Shown: positions 7,018 through 17,401, counted from the stretch's first letter. The stretch: 64,000 bases of DNA from Granulicella sp. L60 (GCF_009765825.1 NZ_LMUR01000003.1:97864-161863), one strand, 5' to 3'. The notes: a model not told the origin generated them from the sequence alone. A program made the numbers and translations.

Positions 7018-10000
7018 ATGGTGGGTGGTTTTTTGGGTCAGGTGCAACAAGGTCGCGCGCGAATACTTCGAGGATTGAGGTATGGTTGCGTTCTGGCGAT
7101 CGTCTGCGCGATGGTGGGTGCGGCGATTGGGCAGAGCGTGCCGGCGGCGTCGACGCCTGCGCAGACCCAGGGGGCGGACCAGAGTGGGGCGGCTGGGGCT
7201 ACGCCGGCGCAGACACAGCAGACTGCTAAGCCGGGAGCGGATGCGAACCCCGATAACGCGATTCTGGATAACGGCGCGGGGCTGACGACGTCGGTGTGGC
7301 AGTGGAAGGGTCTGCGGGTCGACAAGATTTTGTTTGAGGGCGTGACGTTCGATAAGACGGATACGCTGCCGAATGAGTTGACGCAGCATGTGGGGGAGCC
7401 GCTGGATCCGCAGAAGGTGCGGGCGAGTATGCGGCGGTTGTTTGCGAGCGGACGGTATCGGGACATCGAGGTGCGCGGGGTGAGGCAGGGTGACGCGGTG
7501 ACGCTGATCTTTGCGGGGCCGGTGAGGTACTACGTGGGGCGGGTGACGATCGATGGGGTGAAGAGCGATCGGCTGACGTCGCTGCTGGAGTTTGCGACGA
7601 AGCTTTCGCCGGGGACGGCGTTTCGCCAGTCGCAGATTGAGGCGGGGAGCGCGGGAATCACGGAGATTCTGAAGCAGCAGGGGTACTACGAGTCGAAGGT
7701 GGCGGTGAAGCAGGAGACGGATGAGGCGGGCGACCAGGTAAATGTAACGTATACGGTTGCAATTGGTCCGCAGGCGCGGGTGGGAGAGATCACGCTCGAA
7801 GGCGCCAATATGGGGCTGACGCCGGAGGAGTTTCGAAAGAAGGCGAAGCTGAAGAAGGGAAGCAGGGTTTCGCGGGATACGACGAGCAATGCGCTGGATC
7901 GGCTGCGCAAGCTGTATCAGAAGAAGGACCGGCTGGAGGCGACGATTACGCTGCAGAAGCAGACGTATGTGGAGTCGAGGAAGCAGGTGGACTATGAGTT
8001 CCATGTGAACGAGGGGCCGGAGGTGAAGGTGGCGGTGGAGGGTGCGAAGATCTCGAATAGCCGCCTGCATCTGCTGGTGCCGATCTATGAAGAGGGGACG
8101 ATCGATAACGATCTGTTGAATGAGGGGATCTTCAACATTCGTGACTTTCAGCAGCAGCAGGGATACTTCGAGGCGAAGGTGGATGTGAAGGTGGTGGGGC
8201 AGGACACGGCTGCGGAGAGCGTGGTGTTTACGGTGGACCGCGGAGTGAAGCACAAAGTGCAGGACGTGATTTTGAAGGGCAACAAATACTTCACGGACGA
8301 TCTTCTGCGGGAGCGGATGAAGGTGCAGAAGTCGAATGCGTATCAGCGGAGCGGACGGTATAGTCCGGCGCTGGTGTCGTCAGATGTGAGTTCGATCCAG
8401 GCGCTGTATCGGGCTAATGGATTCGATCAGGCGACGGTGACGACGAGTGTGAAGGATACCTCCGAGACGGCAGCGGGAAGGCCGCTGAAGGTGGGAGAGA
8501 TCCAGGTGACGTACACGATCGTCGAGGGGCCGCAGCAGAAGTTCGGCACGGTGGCGCTGGTGGGCGTGGGTCCGAGCCGCGTGCAGGATGTGAAGGGATT
8601 GATGAATGCGCAGGAGGGACAGCCGTTTTCGCTGGTGACGCTCTCGGGCGATCGCGATACGGTGCTGCAGTACTACCTGAGCCACGGGTTCGACCAGGTG
8701 AGGGTGGAGATTAAGCAGACCAAGGAGAAGGCGGACGCGGACCACACGGACGTATCGCTGAATGTAACGGAGGGACAGCAGGTGTTCGTCAATCGGGTGC
8801 TGCTGTCGGGTGTGGTGCATACGAAGCCGAAGATGGTGGAGTCGCAGATCCTGGTGCATCCTGAGGATCCGCTGGACCAGACGGCGCTGCTGCAGACGCA
8901 GAGGAATCTGTACAACATTGCGCTGTTCAACGAGGTGGTGGCGGCGGTGCAGAATCCGGCGGGAGATGCGCCGCAGAAGAATGTGCTGCTGCAGTTGACG
9001 GAGGCGAAGCGATGGAATGTGACGTACAGCTTCGGCTTCGAGGCGCAGACGGGAACGCCGGTGTCGGGAACGATCTCCGAGGCTTCGTGTATTTTGCTGG
9101 GGCTCAATCCATGCAATTTGACGCAGGAGGGGAAGACGGGAGTGAGCCCGCGGGTTGGGCTGGATGTGTCGAGGATCAATCTACGTGGCACGGACGACTC
9201 GTTGACGCTGCATACGACGTATGGATTGCTAGAGCAGGTGGCGATCCTGACACTGCTGAATCCGCATCTGCGTGGGAAGAAGAATATCTCGGCGTCGATC
9301 TCGGGCGGCTACTCGAACGTGCAGGATATCTCGACGTTCTCGGCTTCTACGCTGCAGGGTGACTTTCGCGTGACGCAGAAGTTCAGGCTGCGGGATACGT
9401 TCATCTACGACTTTCAATATCGGCGGGTGCAGGTGAATAGTGTGCAGGTGTCTGCTGACCTGATTCCTTTGCAGTCGCAGCCGGTGCGCGTGGGCGGGCC
9501 GGGGTTGACGTGGTTTCACGATACGCGGTCGCCGGGGCCGCTGGACGCGGTGAAGGGATCGTATACGACGGTGCAGGGATTTTATGCGTCGTCGAAGTTT
9601 GGATCGCAGTCGGACTTCTGGAAGCTGGATGGAACAAACTCTACTTATTATCAATTTGGAAAACAGAAGTATGTGTTCGCGCGCAGCACGAGGATTGGAT
9701 ACGAGCAGGCCTCGGGGCCGAATCCGAATGTGGGGAGCGCGGCTTGCGCGAATGCGAACGGCGTCGATCTATTGACGACCAATCCGAGCTGCAATGCGAT
9801 TCCTCTGCCGGAGCGGCTGTATGCGGGCGGCGCGAACTCGCATCGCGGATTTCCAATCAATGGAGCGGGGCCGCGGGACCTGCAGACGGGATATCCGGTG
9901 GGAGGCTCGGCGGCGTTTGTGAACACGTTTGAGATGCGGCTGCCGCCGCCTACGCTGCCGCTGGTGGGCAACAGCGTGAACTTCGTAATTTTTCATGACA

Positions 10001-10302
10001 TGGGGAACGTGTTTCAGAATGCGAAGGATATGTTCCCGAGTTTTCTGCGGTTCAATCAGCCGGATAAGCTGACTTGCGCGAATGTTTCGACGAGCATCGG
10101 GACTTGTAACTTCAACTACTTTTCTCATGCGCTTGGGTTGGGAGCACGTTATAAGACGCCCGTGGGGCCGATTCGCGTGGATTTCAGCTATAACTTGAAT
10201 CCGCCGGTCTATCCGGTGATTTATGACTTCTATAACAACCCTCCGCATGAGGCGCAGGCTGCACACTTCAACTTCTTCTTCAGTATCGGAGAGAGCTTCT
10301 AG
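7018..10302 (+). CDS. Outer-membrane assembly protein, BamA/TamA (Omp85) family
   Basis: A 1094-aa Omp85 protein that would insert or translocate proteins at the outer membrane. A hydrophobic signal-like segment at about residues 20-38 precedes a Gln/Ala/Pro linker. Repeated POTRA units run to about residue 680: each has an I-x-F/L-x-G strand and an R-x-Y-x-x-G-Y/F turn such as QQGYYESKV, QQGYFEAKVDV and ANGFDQATV. The last 400 residues form the surface-antigen barrel, with YAGGANSHRGFPINGAGPRD near 945-965 and a terminal Phe in FFSIGESF. The next gene's ATG follows its stop directly. Omp85 membership is firm; BamA versus TamA is open, though tamB lies in the same operon. Confidence 0.92.
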   Translation: MVGGFLGQVQQGRARILRGLRYGCVLAIVCAMVGAAIGQSVPAASTPAQTQGADQSGAAGATPAQTQQTAKPGADANPDNAILDNGAGLTTSVWQWKGLRVDKILFEGVTFDKTDTLPNELTQHVGEPLDPQKVRASMRRLFASGRYRDIEVRGVRQGDAVTLIFAGPVRYYVGRVTIDGVKSDRLTSLLEFATKLSPGTAFRQSQIEAGSAGITEILKQQGYYESKVAVKQETDEAGDQVNVTYTVAIGPQARVGEITLEGANMGLTPEEFRKKAKLKKGSRVSRDTTSNALDRLRKLYQKKDRLEATITLQKQTYVESRKQVDYEFHVNEGPEVKVAVEGAKISNSRLHLLVPIYEEGTIDNDLLNEGIFNIRDFQQQQGYFEAKVDVKVVGQDTAAESVVFTVDRGVKHKVQDVILKGNKYFTDDLLRERMKVQKSNAYQRSGRYSPALVSSDVSSIQALYRANGFDQATVTTSVKDTSETAAGRPLKVGEIQVTYTIVEGPQQKFGTVALVGVGPSRVQDVKGLMNAQEGQPFSLVTLSGDRDTVLQYYLSHGFDQVRVEIKQTKEKADADHTDVSLNVTEGQQVFVNRVLLSGVVHTKPKMVESQILVHPEDPLDQTALLQTQRNLYNIALFNEVVAAVQNPAGDAPQKNVLLQLTEAKRWNVTYSFGFEAQTGTPVSGTISEASCILLGLNPCNLTQEGKTGVSPRVGLDVSRINLRGTDDSLTLHTTYGLLEQVAILTLLNPHLRGKKNISASISGGYSNVQDISTFSASTLQGDFRVTQKFRLRDTFIYDFQYRRVQVNSVQVSADLIPLQSQPVRVGGPGLTWFHDTRSPGPLDAVKGSYTTVQGFYASSKFGSQSDFWKLDGTNSTYYQFGKQKYVFARSTRIGYEQASGPNPNVGSAACANANGVDLLTTNPSCNAIPLPERLYAGGANSHRGFPINGAGPRDLQTGYPVGGSAAFVNTFEMRLPPPTLPLVGNSVNFVIFHDMGNVFQNAKDMFPSFLRFNQPDKLTCANVSTSIGTCNFNYFSHALGLGARYKTPVGPIRVDFSYNLNPPVYPVIYDFYNNPPHEAQAAHFNFFFSIGESF

Positions 10303-11157
10303 ATGCGTTTGAAGGCATTCAATTCGGCGGACCGCTGGGCGCGCGGGAGAGCTGCGCTTGCGATGATGCCGGTGTTGATGTGCTTATGGATGGGCGGGGA
10401 GAGCTGCGGGGCGCAGAGTGCTGCGGCGCAGGCTGCGGGTGCTCAGGTTCCAAGTGCTCCTGTTGCTGGTGCTCCGGCTACTGCTGCGGCGCAGGCGGGG
10501 TCGGCTTCCAGTGCTGCTGCGCTTCCGGGCACGGGACAGGGAGAGGTGTTGGACCGGATCGTTGCGGTGGTGAACGGGGAGGTGGTGCTGGAGAGCGATG
10601 TGGATGAGGAACATCGGTTCGAGGACATCCAACCCTATCGCAGGACAGCTGTGGACAGTTCGAGAGAGAAGACGGTGGAGCGGCTGGTGGACCGGACGCT
10701 GATTCTGCAGCAGTCGGCGCTGGAGCCGGAGGATGCGGTTTCGGATGAAGAGCTGGATCAACAGTTGGCGACGCTGCGTAAGGATATCCCGGACTGCAAG
10801 CAGTACCGCTGCGAGACGGATGACGGATGGAAGCAGTTTCTGAGTGCGCACGGATTTACGGTGGAGGAGTTTCGAGATCGCTGGCGGCAGAGGATGGTGT
10901 TGCTGAAGTTTATCGAGGTGCGGTTTCGGAATGGGATCACGATCTCGGACGATGAGATCAAGAAGTTCTATGAGACGAGGATGCTGCCGGAGTATGCGAA
11001 GCGGAATGTGACGCCGCCGAAGCTGGAGGCGATCTCGAAGCGGATTGAAGAGGTGTTGCTGCAACAGCAGGTGGGAGCGCTGCTGGTGGATTGGCTGAAG
11101 TCGCTGCGGGCGCAGGGGAGTGTGCGGCTGATGACGTCGGGTGAGGTGGCGCCGTGA
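10303..11157 (+). CDS. SurA-like periplasmic chaperone lacking a PPIase domain
   Basis: 284 aa. A signal peptide (hydrophobic run up to about residue 35) is followed by an Ala-rich linker and a SurA N-terminal domain: LDRIVAVVNGEVVLESDVDE near residue 83, then RLVDRTLILQQ and the helices FRDRWRQRMVLLKFIEVRF. No parvulin PPIase domain follows, so the protein probably holds unfolded outer-membrane proteins rather than isomerising prolines. It starts one base after the Omp85 stop and overlaps tamB by GTGA, an operon linking chaperone, insertase and TamB. Confidence 0.85.
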   Translation: MRLKAFNSADRWARGRAALAMMPVLMCLWMGGESCGAQSAAAQAAGAQVPSAPVAGAPATAAAQAGSASSAAALPGTGQGEVLDRIVAVVNGEVVLESDVDEEHRFEDIQPYRRTAVDSSREKTVERLVDRTLILQQSALEPEDAVSDEELDQQLATLRKDIPDCKQYRCETDDGWKQFLSAHGFTVEEFRDRWRQRMVLLKFIEVRFRNGITISDDEIKKFYETRMLPEYAKRNVTPPKLEAISKRIEEVLLQQQVGALLVDWLKSLRAQGSVRLMTSGEVAP

Positions 11158-14100
11158 GCGATCTGGAGAAGAGGCTGGAGCAGAAGAAGGACGAGCTGGA
11201 GGCCAGGGTCGCGGGGAAGGTCGCGAAGGTGAAGCGCTCGCTGGCCACGCGGATGGGGCGTGCGTTTTTGTGGACGGTGGGTGCGGTGCTGTTGCTGCTG
11301 GCGATTCTGTTTGGGATGTTTGCGTGGTATTCGACGACGACGGACTTTGACCGGCGGGTGAGTGCGGAACTGGTGAAGGTGCTCGGCGATGCGACGGGTG
11401 GGCGCGTGGAGCTGAAGACGATTCGTTTCGATCTTTGGCATCTGGCGGTTGAGGCGGATGGGCTGGTGATTCATGGAACGGAGGGGCCGGGTGAGGCGCC
11501 CTATCTGGCTGTCGATCAGATTAAACTTCGCGTGAAGATCTTCAGCTTCTTTTCGCATGTGTCGGGTGCGGGGATTGCGTCGCATGTGCGGCTGAACTAT
11601 CTGGGCGTGGTGCATCCGCAGTTTCACCTGATTGTGGACAAGGATGGGAAGACGAATCAGCCGGAGCCGAAGCATCCGAATAAGAGCAATGTTTCGGTGA
11701 CGGATACGCTGCTGGATCTGAAGGCGCAAGAGGTGGAGGTGACGGATGGGTTGGCGCTGCTGAATGATCGGGCGATTCCGTTCGATATGGCGGCGCGGGA
11801 CCTGGGTGCGGAGGTGCACTACATTGCATCGACGGATCGTTATGGCATGACGATTGACCTGCGTGATCTGCGAACGAAGATTGCCAAACGGCCTGAGGCA
11901 AGCTCTGCGCTGCATTTGGCGGGAGAGTTGGGACGGGACGCGGCGGAGTTGAAGCAGCTGGATTTTTCGAGTGGAGGTAGTTCGAAGCTGCAGGCGACGG
12001 CCGGCATCAAGCACTTTGCGAAACCGGAGTGGCAGGCGGCTGTGAAGGGCTCGGTGGATCTGAAGCAACTTTCGATCATGGCAGATGTGGATGGGTTGAA
12101 TGCAGGAACGGTGGATCTGGATCTGCATGGTCATAACTGCGTGACGTCTCCGGGAGTTGCGCAGAAGCATCCGCCGTTCTGGCGGCGAAGCCATCCGGCG
12201 GAGTCGACGGTACCGCCGAAGCCGCTGCCGCCTGACCCGGATTGCGTGGCGGGATATCTGCTGGTGGGGACGGCGAAGATTCACAAGGCGGCTTACCGGA
12301 ATGAGGATGTGCGGCTGCACGATATCGATGGCGGTGCGACGCTGCATGTGACGCCGACGGAGCTTCTGCTGACGGCGCTTACGGGGTATCTGCCGGGCGG
12401 GGGGAGCGCGACGGGAGAGCTGCGAATCGCAAACTGGTTGGGCGAGGTGCCGTCGACGGATATTGAGGCCAGCTCAGCTTCGACAAAGGCCGCGGTGACG
12501 ACGACCAACAAGGTGGCGAAGACGATTGGGGCGAAGGCTCCGATGGATGAGACGGTGAAGGTGCCAGCGGTGCAGACGGCGCATGCGTATCTTACTGCGA
12601 CGCTGAACAGGATTCCGCTGCGGACGATTATGGACGTGACGGCGCCGGAGCATTATGGCGATCTGGGATTCGATACGGCGGTGAGCGGGCCGGTGAAGGT
12701 GCAGTGGGGCGGCCCAGCGAAGAACATCTCTGAGACGGTGGAGGTGGATGGGAGCTTGTCGTTTGCGCCGACTGGCGTGAAGCGGAGGGGCGCGCTGAAC
12801 GATGTTCCGGTGACGGGGCAGACGGTGGCGCATTATACGGGACGGAATGAGACGGTTGTGATTCAGAAGGTCACACTGCAGATGCCGGCGACGAACTTTG
12901 AAGCGTCGGGCATTCTTGGTGTGAATGACGGCGACCCCTTGACGGATCTGCGGGTGGACCTGACGGTGCGCGATCTGTCGGAGTACAACCAGCTACTGAC
13001 GACGCTCGACTTGGAGGCGAACGGGAAGCGCGGCAGGGCGGCGATTCCGGTGGATCTGCATGGTGCGATGCAGTTCAATGGGACGGCGAAAGGACGGATT
13101 GCGGATCTCGACGTGAAGGGACATCTGCAGGCTACGAATGCGGAGCTCGCGCTGGGAACGACGAATGTGTTGATCGATTCGCTGGTGACGGATGCGGAGT
13201 ATTCGCCGAATACGGGTGTGGTGGTGGCGAGTTCGACGATCAAGCGTGGGAGTGCGGTGCTGAACCTGGAGGGCAAGATTGAGCCGCGGAAGGTTGTGTC
13301 GCGGCGTGGGAAGGTGACGTTCGTGTGGGATGGCGGGATGGCGCTGGATGCGAAGGCACAGCTGGCGAATGCGCAGATCGTTGATGTGTTGCAGATTGCA
13401 GGACAGCAGGAGAAGGTTCCGGTGACAGGAACGATTGCGTTGAATGGGCATGCGGCGGGGACGCTCGACAGTCTGAGCGGGGGAGGACATGTTTCGCTGA
13501 TGAACGGCGTGGCGTATGACGAGCCGTTCGACTCGTTAGGCGTGGACCTGACGGTACAGGGGAAGGACGTTGAGGCGAACAACGTGGTGCTGAAGCTGCA
13601 TGGGATGCAGGTTGCGGGCAACGGCGGATATGACATGGGAAGCAAGCATCTGCATGGACATGTTGAGGCGCATGCGATTCAGCTTTCGAAGTTTGTGGCG
13701 GTGCAGCATGCCAAGACGGATCTGGACGGCATCGTCGATGTAGTGGCGGACGCGAATGGAACGGTGACGGAGCCGGGGGTAAAGGCGAGTGTGAAGCTGA
13801 CCGGGGCGACGTATCAGGGGCAGGGAATTGGGTCGGCTTCGGTGGATGTTCACAGCGCGGGATCGCTGATGTACTTCACTGCCCAGTCGATGCTGGTGGG
13901 AGCGACGTTGAACGCGACGGGACAGGTGGAATTGACGGGCGACTACCAGGCGCAGGCGAAGCTTACGGTTACTGGGCTGGATATCGGGAAGCCGATGGAG
14001 ATGTTCGGGCCGGGCGGGATGAAGGCGCAGTCGCTGATTAATGGCGAGGCGACGGTGAGTGGGCCGATGAAGACTCCGAAGGCAATGAGCGGAAGTGCGG

Positions 14101-15551
14101 AGCTGAGCCAGGTGGATGTGAAGATGCAGGGTGTGGAGCTGAAGGCCGCCGAGCCGTTGAGGCTGAGTCTGCATAATGGCCTAGCGACGTTGGAGAACGT
14201 TCACATCACCGGCCAGGATACGGATATGCGGGCGAGCGGAACGGCGGAGGTGCTTGGAGCGACGGATCCGAAGGGCGGCAAGCTGGATGTGAAGGCGGTG
14301 GGAACGATCAGCATGACGCTATTGCATACCTTTGACTCGGATATTATTTCGACCGGTAAGGTGGAGTTCACGGTGGGGGCCGGTGGACGGGTGATGAATC
14401 CGGAACTGAAGGGAACGGTGCAGTTCGACAAGGTGAATATTGCGATGGACGGGGTGCCGAATGGTCTGAGCAATATGAACGGCACGCTGGCGTTCAACGG
14501 CGATCGGCTGGAGGTTAAGAGTCTGACGGCGACGACGGGCGGAGGGACGCTGAAGATCGGCGGGTCTATCCGGTACCGGAATGGAGTGTATGCCGACCTG
14601 ACGGCGACGGGCGATGTGGTGCGGGTGCGGCTGTATGGGCTGAGTGCGACGGCGAATGCGAATCTGAAGCTGCAGGGAGGGATGCAGAGCACGCTATTGA
14701 GCGGCACGATTCTGATGACGCGATTCGGGATTGGACAGGATGTAGACTTTGCGGCGTTCGGCTCGGCTGGCGGCATAAGCGCGCCGCCGGATCCGAACTC
14801 GCCGGCGAACAAGATTCATCTGGATGTGCATGTGACGAGCGCGCCGCAGCTGGACTTTCAGAACTCGTATGCAAAGCTGGCAGGAACGGTGGACCTGCAG
14901 ATTCGCGGGACGGCTGCGGTGCCGTCGGTGCTGGGGCGGATCGAGATCAACGATGGGAGCGCGACGTTCGCAGGGACGAAGTATCAGTTGCAGCGAGGGG
15001 ATATCTATTTCACGAACCCTGTGCGGATCGATCCGATCATCGATCTCGATGCGACCGCGCAGGTGGAGAACTATGACATTACGATTGGGCTGCATGGAAC
15101 CTCGACGAATCTGAAGCCGACGTACCGTTCGGAGCCGCCGCTGAGCGAGAGCGATGTGTTTGCGTTGCTGGCGTTGGGAAGGACGCAGGAGGAGGCGCAG
15201 CTGTACCAGGAGCGGCAGGTGCAGCAAGGGACCGATCCGACGACGAGCGCACTGCTGGGAGGCGCGCTGAACGCTACGGTGAGCAATCGTGTGGAGAAGC
15301 TATTTGGTGTGGGGAGTGTGAAGATCGACCCGGCGTTTGTGGGGACGCTGGGCGGGTCGTCGGCGAGGATTACGGTGCAGCAGCAGCTATCGCGGCAGAT
15401 TACGGCGACGTTTGCGACGAATGTGAACACTTCGGCGCAGCAGCTGATCCAGGTGCAGTATGACCTGAACCACGATAATGCGATTGTGGTGTCGAGAGAT
15501 GAGTCCGGCGTCTTCAGTGTTGTTTACAAGTTGCGGAAGAGATATCGGTAG
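11154..15551 (+). CDS. tamB: TamB-like translocation and assembly module protein (DUF490)
   Basis: 1465 aa, in the usual size range of TamB/AsmA-like proteins. The N-terminus carries one membrane anchor (about residues 37-58, AFLWTVGAVLLLLAILFG); the long middle is repetitive beta-rich sequence expected to form a periplasm-spanning groove. The C-terminal DUF490 region holds the conserved PPLSESDVFALLALGR motif (about 1325-1340). It starts with a GTG that overlaps the stop of the SurA-like gene. In Gram-negatives this family works with Omp85 proteins or in phospholipid transport to the outer membrane; the Omp85 gene in the same operon supports the first role here. Confidence 0.9.
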   Translation: MSDLEKRLEQKKDELEARVAGKVAKVKRSLATRMGRAFLWTVGAVLLLLAILFGMFAWYSTTTDFDRRVSAELVKVLGDATGGRVELKTIRFDLWHLAVEADGLVIHGTEGPGEAPYLAVDQIKLRVKIFSFFSHVSGAGIASHVRLNYLGVVHPQFHLIVDKDGKTNQPEPKHPNKSNVSVTDTLLDLKAQEVEVTDGLALLNDRAIPFDMAARDLGAEVHYIASTDRYGMTIDLRDLRTKIAKRPEASSALHLAGELGRDAAELKQLDFSSGGSSKLQATAGIKHFAKPEWQAAVKGSVDLKQLSIMADVDGLNAGTVDLDLHGHNCVTSPGVAQKHPPFWRRSHPAESTVPPKPLPPDPDCVAGYLLVGTAKIHKAAYRNEDVRLHDIDGGATLHVTPTELLLTALTGYLPGGGSATGELRIANWLGEVPSTDIEASSASTKAAVTTTNKVAKTIGAKAPMDETVKVPAVQTAHAYLTATLNRIPLRTIMDVTAPEHYGDLGFDTAVSGPVKVQWGGPAKNISETVEVDGSLSFAPTGVKRRGALNDVPVTGQTVAHYTGRNETVVIQKVTLQMPATNFEASGILGVNDGDPLTDLRVDLTVRDLSEYNQLLTTLDLEANGKRGRAAIPVDLHGAMQFNGTAKGRIADLDVKGHLQATNAELALGTTNVLIDSLVTDAEYSPNTGVVVASSTIKRGSAVLNLEGKIEPRKVVSRRGKVTFVWDGGMALDAKAQLANAQIVDVLQIAGQQEKVPVTGTIALNGHAAGTLDSLSGGGHVSLMNGVAYDEPFDSLGVDLTVQGKDVEANNVVLKLHGMQVAGNGGYDMGSKHLHGHVEAHAIQLSKFVAVQHAKTDLDGIVDVVADANGTVTEPGVKASVKLTGATYQGQGIGSASVDVHSAGSLMYFTAQSMLVGATLNATGQVELTGDYQAQAKLTVTGLDIGKPMEMFGPGGMKAQSLINGEATVSGPMKTPKAMSGSAELSQVDVKMQGVELKAAEPLRLSLHNGLATLENVHITGQDTDMRASGTAEVLGATDPKGGKLDVKAVGTISMTLLHTFDSDIISTGKVEFTVGAGGRVMNPELKGTVQFDKVNIAMDGVPNGLSNMNGTLAFNGDRLEVKSLTATTGGGTLKIGGSIRYRNGVYADLTATGDVVRVRLYGLSATANANLKLQGGMQSTLLSGTILMTRFGIGQDVDFAAFGSAGGISAPPDPNSPANKIHLDVHVTSAPQLDFQNSYAKLAGTVDLQIRGTAAVPSVLGRIEINDGSATFAGTKYQLQRGDIYFTNPVRIDPIIDLDATAQVENYDITIGLHGTSTNLKPTYRSEPPLSESDVFALLALGRTQEEAQLYQERQVQQGTDPTTSALLGGALNATVSNRVEKLFGVGSVKIDPAFVGTLGGSSARITVQQQLSRQITATFATNVNTSAQQLIQVQYDLNHDNAIVVSRDESGVFSVVYKLRKRYR

Positions 15552-15614
15552 GCGTTCTCGTATCGTCGTGAGATAGCATCACATTTGTTTAACGGGAAGA
15601 CTTGAGGAGGCACG

Positions 15615-16412
15615 ATGAGTTTGATGAAGAGTTTGAGGCGATGGGGTTTTGTTGTAGCGGCTGGTGTGTTGCTTGCAGGAGTTGGGATGCGAGCGTTGGC
15701 GCAGGCAGCGGCCGGTAGCGGGCCGAATGACGCGCAGATTCAGACAGCAGTGACGAAGGCTCTGGATAACAAGCGATATCAGGATGTGAAGAGTTCGGTG
15801 CAGAACGGCGTGGTGACGCTGACGGGGAGCGTGGATCTTTATAGCTCGAAGGTGGCTGCCGACGACCGGGCGCATCATCAAAAAAATGTGAAGGGTGTGG
15901 AGAATCAGATTGTGGTTGCGGGTCCGGCGGTGGATGATGTGACGCTGCGAAACAAGCTGGCGGAGAAGCTTGCGTATGACCGGGTGGGCTACGGTACGAC
16001 GGCGTTCAATGCGTTTACGATCGGCGTGGAGAATGGAGTGGTGACGCTGGGGGGATCGGCGTATGGGCCGATGGATAAGGACTCGGCGATGAGCCTGGTG
16101 GAGAACTATCCGGGGGTGAAGGACGTCATCGACAATATTGATGTGGCGCCGGTGTCGCCGATGGATGATCGGATTCGGCTGGCGGAGGCGAGGGCGATCT
16201 ATGGAACGCCGCAGTTGAATAAGTATGCGATCGATCCTGCAAAGCCGATCCGCATTACGGTGGTGAATGGCAATGTGACCTTGTCGGGCGTGGTGGATAA
16301 CCAGGGGGATAAGGACATCGCCAATATTCGGGCGAATGGGGTTCCCGGAGTGTTCAAGGTGGTGAACAATCTGCAGGTTGGCGATGGTGAGCCGGATAAA
16401 AGCGGGAAATAG
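15615..16412 (+). CDS. Secreted BON-domain protein (three BON repeats)
   Basis: 265 aa with an N-terminal signal peptide (basic start, hydrophobic run, ALAQA cleavage region near residue 34). Three BON units follow at about residues 40-95, 110-175 and 180-255. Each has the V-x-x-G-x-V-x-L-x-G core: VQNGVVTLTGSV, VENGVVTLGGSA, VNGNVTLSGVV. BON domains bind phospholipid surfaces in periplasmic proteins such as OsmY. GAGGAGG precedes the ATG. It follows tamB by 63 nt and may belong to the envelope operon. Confidence 0.88.
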   Translation: MSLMKSLRRWGFVVAAGVLLAGVGMRALAQAAAGSGPNDAQIQTAVTKALDNKRYQDVKSSVQNGVVTLTGSVDLYSSKVAADDRAHHQKNVKGVENQIVVAGPAVDDVTLRNKLAEKLAYDRVGYGTTAFNAFTIGVENGVVTLGGSAYGPMDKDSAMSLVENYPGVKDVIDNIDVAPVSPMDDRIRLAEARAIYGTPQLNKYAIDPAKPIRITVVNGNVTLSGVVDNQGDKDIANIRANGVPGVFKVVNNLQVGDGEPDKSGK

Positions 16413-16479
16413 ATGCGGTTTTATGGATTTGGCCCTGTCGGCTGTGTTGTGGCGGCCCCGACTCTTTTACGATAGAGAG

Positions 16480-17343
16480 ATGGCCTCCTTGTGGAAGAGT
16501 ACGGTTGTAACGCTTGAGATGATCAAGTGGGAGCACTCGGTGTTTGCGCTGCCGTTTGCGTTGACGGCGGCGGTGCTGGCTGCCGGCGGCTGGCCGACGA
16601 TGCGAGTACTGGGATTGATTGTGGTGTGCATGGTGGCGGCGCGTTCGGCTGCGATGGCGTTCAACCGGCTGGTGGATGCGAGGCTGGATGCGGCGAATCC
16701 GCGGACTTCGATGCGGGCTCTGCCGGCGGGGGTGTTGAGCAGCGGATTTGTTGGTGGATTTGTGGTGGTATCGGTGTTGCTGTTTCTGGTGGGTGCGGCG
16801 ATGTTGAACCGGCTGACGCTGGAACTTGCTCCTATCGCCTTGGCGGTGGTGCTGGCGTACAGCTACATGAAGCGGCTAACGCGGTGGTCGCACCTGGTGC
16901 TTGGATTGGCGTTGGGGATTGCGCCTTCGGCGGCATGGATCGCGGTGAGGGGATCGCTGGATGCGAGGATCGTAGTGCTGACCGCAGCGGTGTTGCTGTG
17001 GGTGGGCGGGTTCGATGTGCTGTATGCGTGCCAGGACTTTGAACACGATCGGAAGGTGGGGCTGAATAGTGTGCCGCAGGCGTTTGGACTGGTGGCAGCC
17101 TTCTGGATTGCGCGGTGCATGCACGTGGGAATGCTATTGCTGCTGTGCTGGCTGATTGTGCTGTTCGGGTTGGGTAAGGTAGCGATGCTGGGAGTTGGGC
17201 TGGTGGGAATTTTGCTGCTGTATGAGCACTCGATGATCTCGCCTTACGATCTGCGACGTATGAACGCTGCGTTCTTCACATTGAATGGAGTGATCTCGGT
17301 TGTGTTCTTCGGATTTGTCGCAGCGGATGTGTTGATGCGTTAA
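16480..17343 (+). CDS. ubiA: UbiA-family polyprenyltransferase (4-hydroxybenzoate-type)
   Basis: An integral membrane prenyltransferase, 287 aa, that attaches a polyprenyl chain to an aromatic acceptor in quinone synthesis. Both Asp-rich motifs are visible: NRLVDARLDAANPRT (about residues 59-73) and CQDFEHDRKVGLNSVP (about 185-200), with multiple hydrophobic helices between and after. The ATG at 16480 has AGAGAG just upstream; the longer in-frame start would overlap the BON gene. A strong terminator follows. An MqnP-type role in futalosine menaquinone synthesis is also possible. Confidence 0.87.
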   Translation: MASLWKSTVVTLEMIKWEHSVFALPFALTAAVLAAGGWPTMRVLGLIVVCMVAARSAAMAFNRLVDARLDAANPRTSMRALPAGVLSSGFVGGFVVVSVLLFLVGAAMLNRLTLELAPIALAVVLAYSYMKRLTRWSHLVLGLALGIAPSAAWIAVRGSLDARIVVLTAAVLLWVGGFDVLYACQDFEHDRKVGLNSVPQAFGLVAAFWIARCMHVGMLLLLCWLIVLFGLGKVAMLGVGLVGILLLYEHSMISPYDLRRMNAAFFTLNGVISVVFFGFVAADVLMR

Positions 17344-17347
17344 GGAG

Positions 17348-17376
17348 AAGAAGGCCCGCGTGATGCGGGCCTTCTT
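17348..17376. terminator. Strong bidirectional intrinsic terminator
   Basis: A 12-bp perfect stem AAGAAGGCCCGC (17348-17359) pairs with 17365-17376 around a five-base loop, with A-rich and T-rich sides on either strand. It lies between the convergent ubiA and CsbD genes. Confidence 0.9.
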
Positions 17377-17401
17377 GTATAGCTGAGATTGATCGACGGA
17401 A

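Noticed and set aside
10968..12347. 459-aa minus-strand ORF
   Set aside because: Arg/His/Leu-rich antisense of the SurA-like and tamB genes; no domain and no ribosome-binding site.
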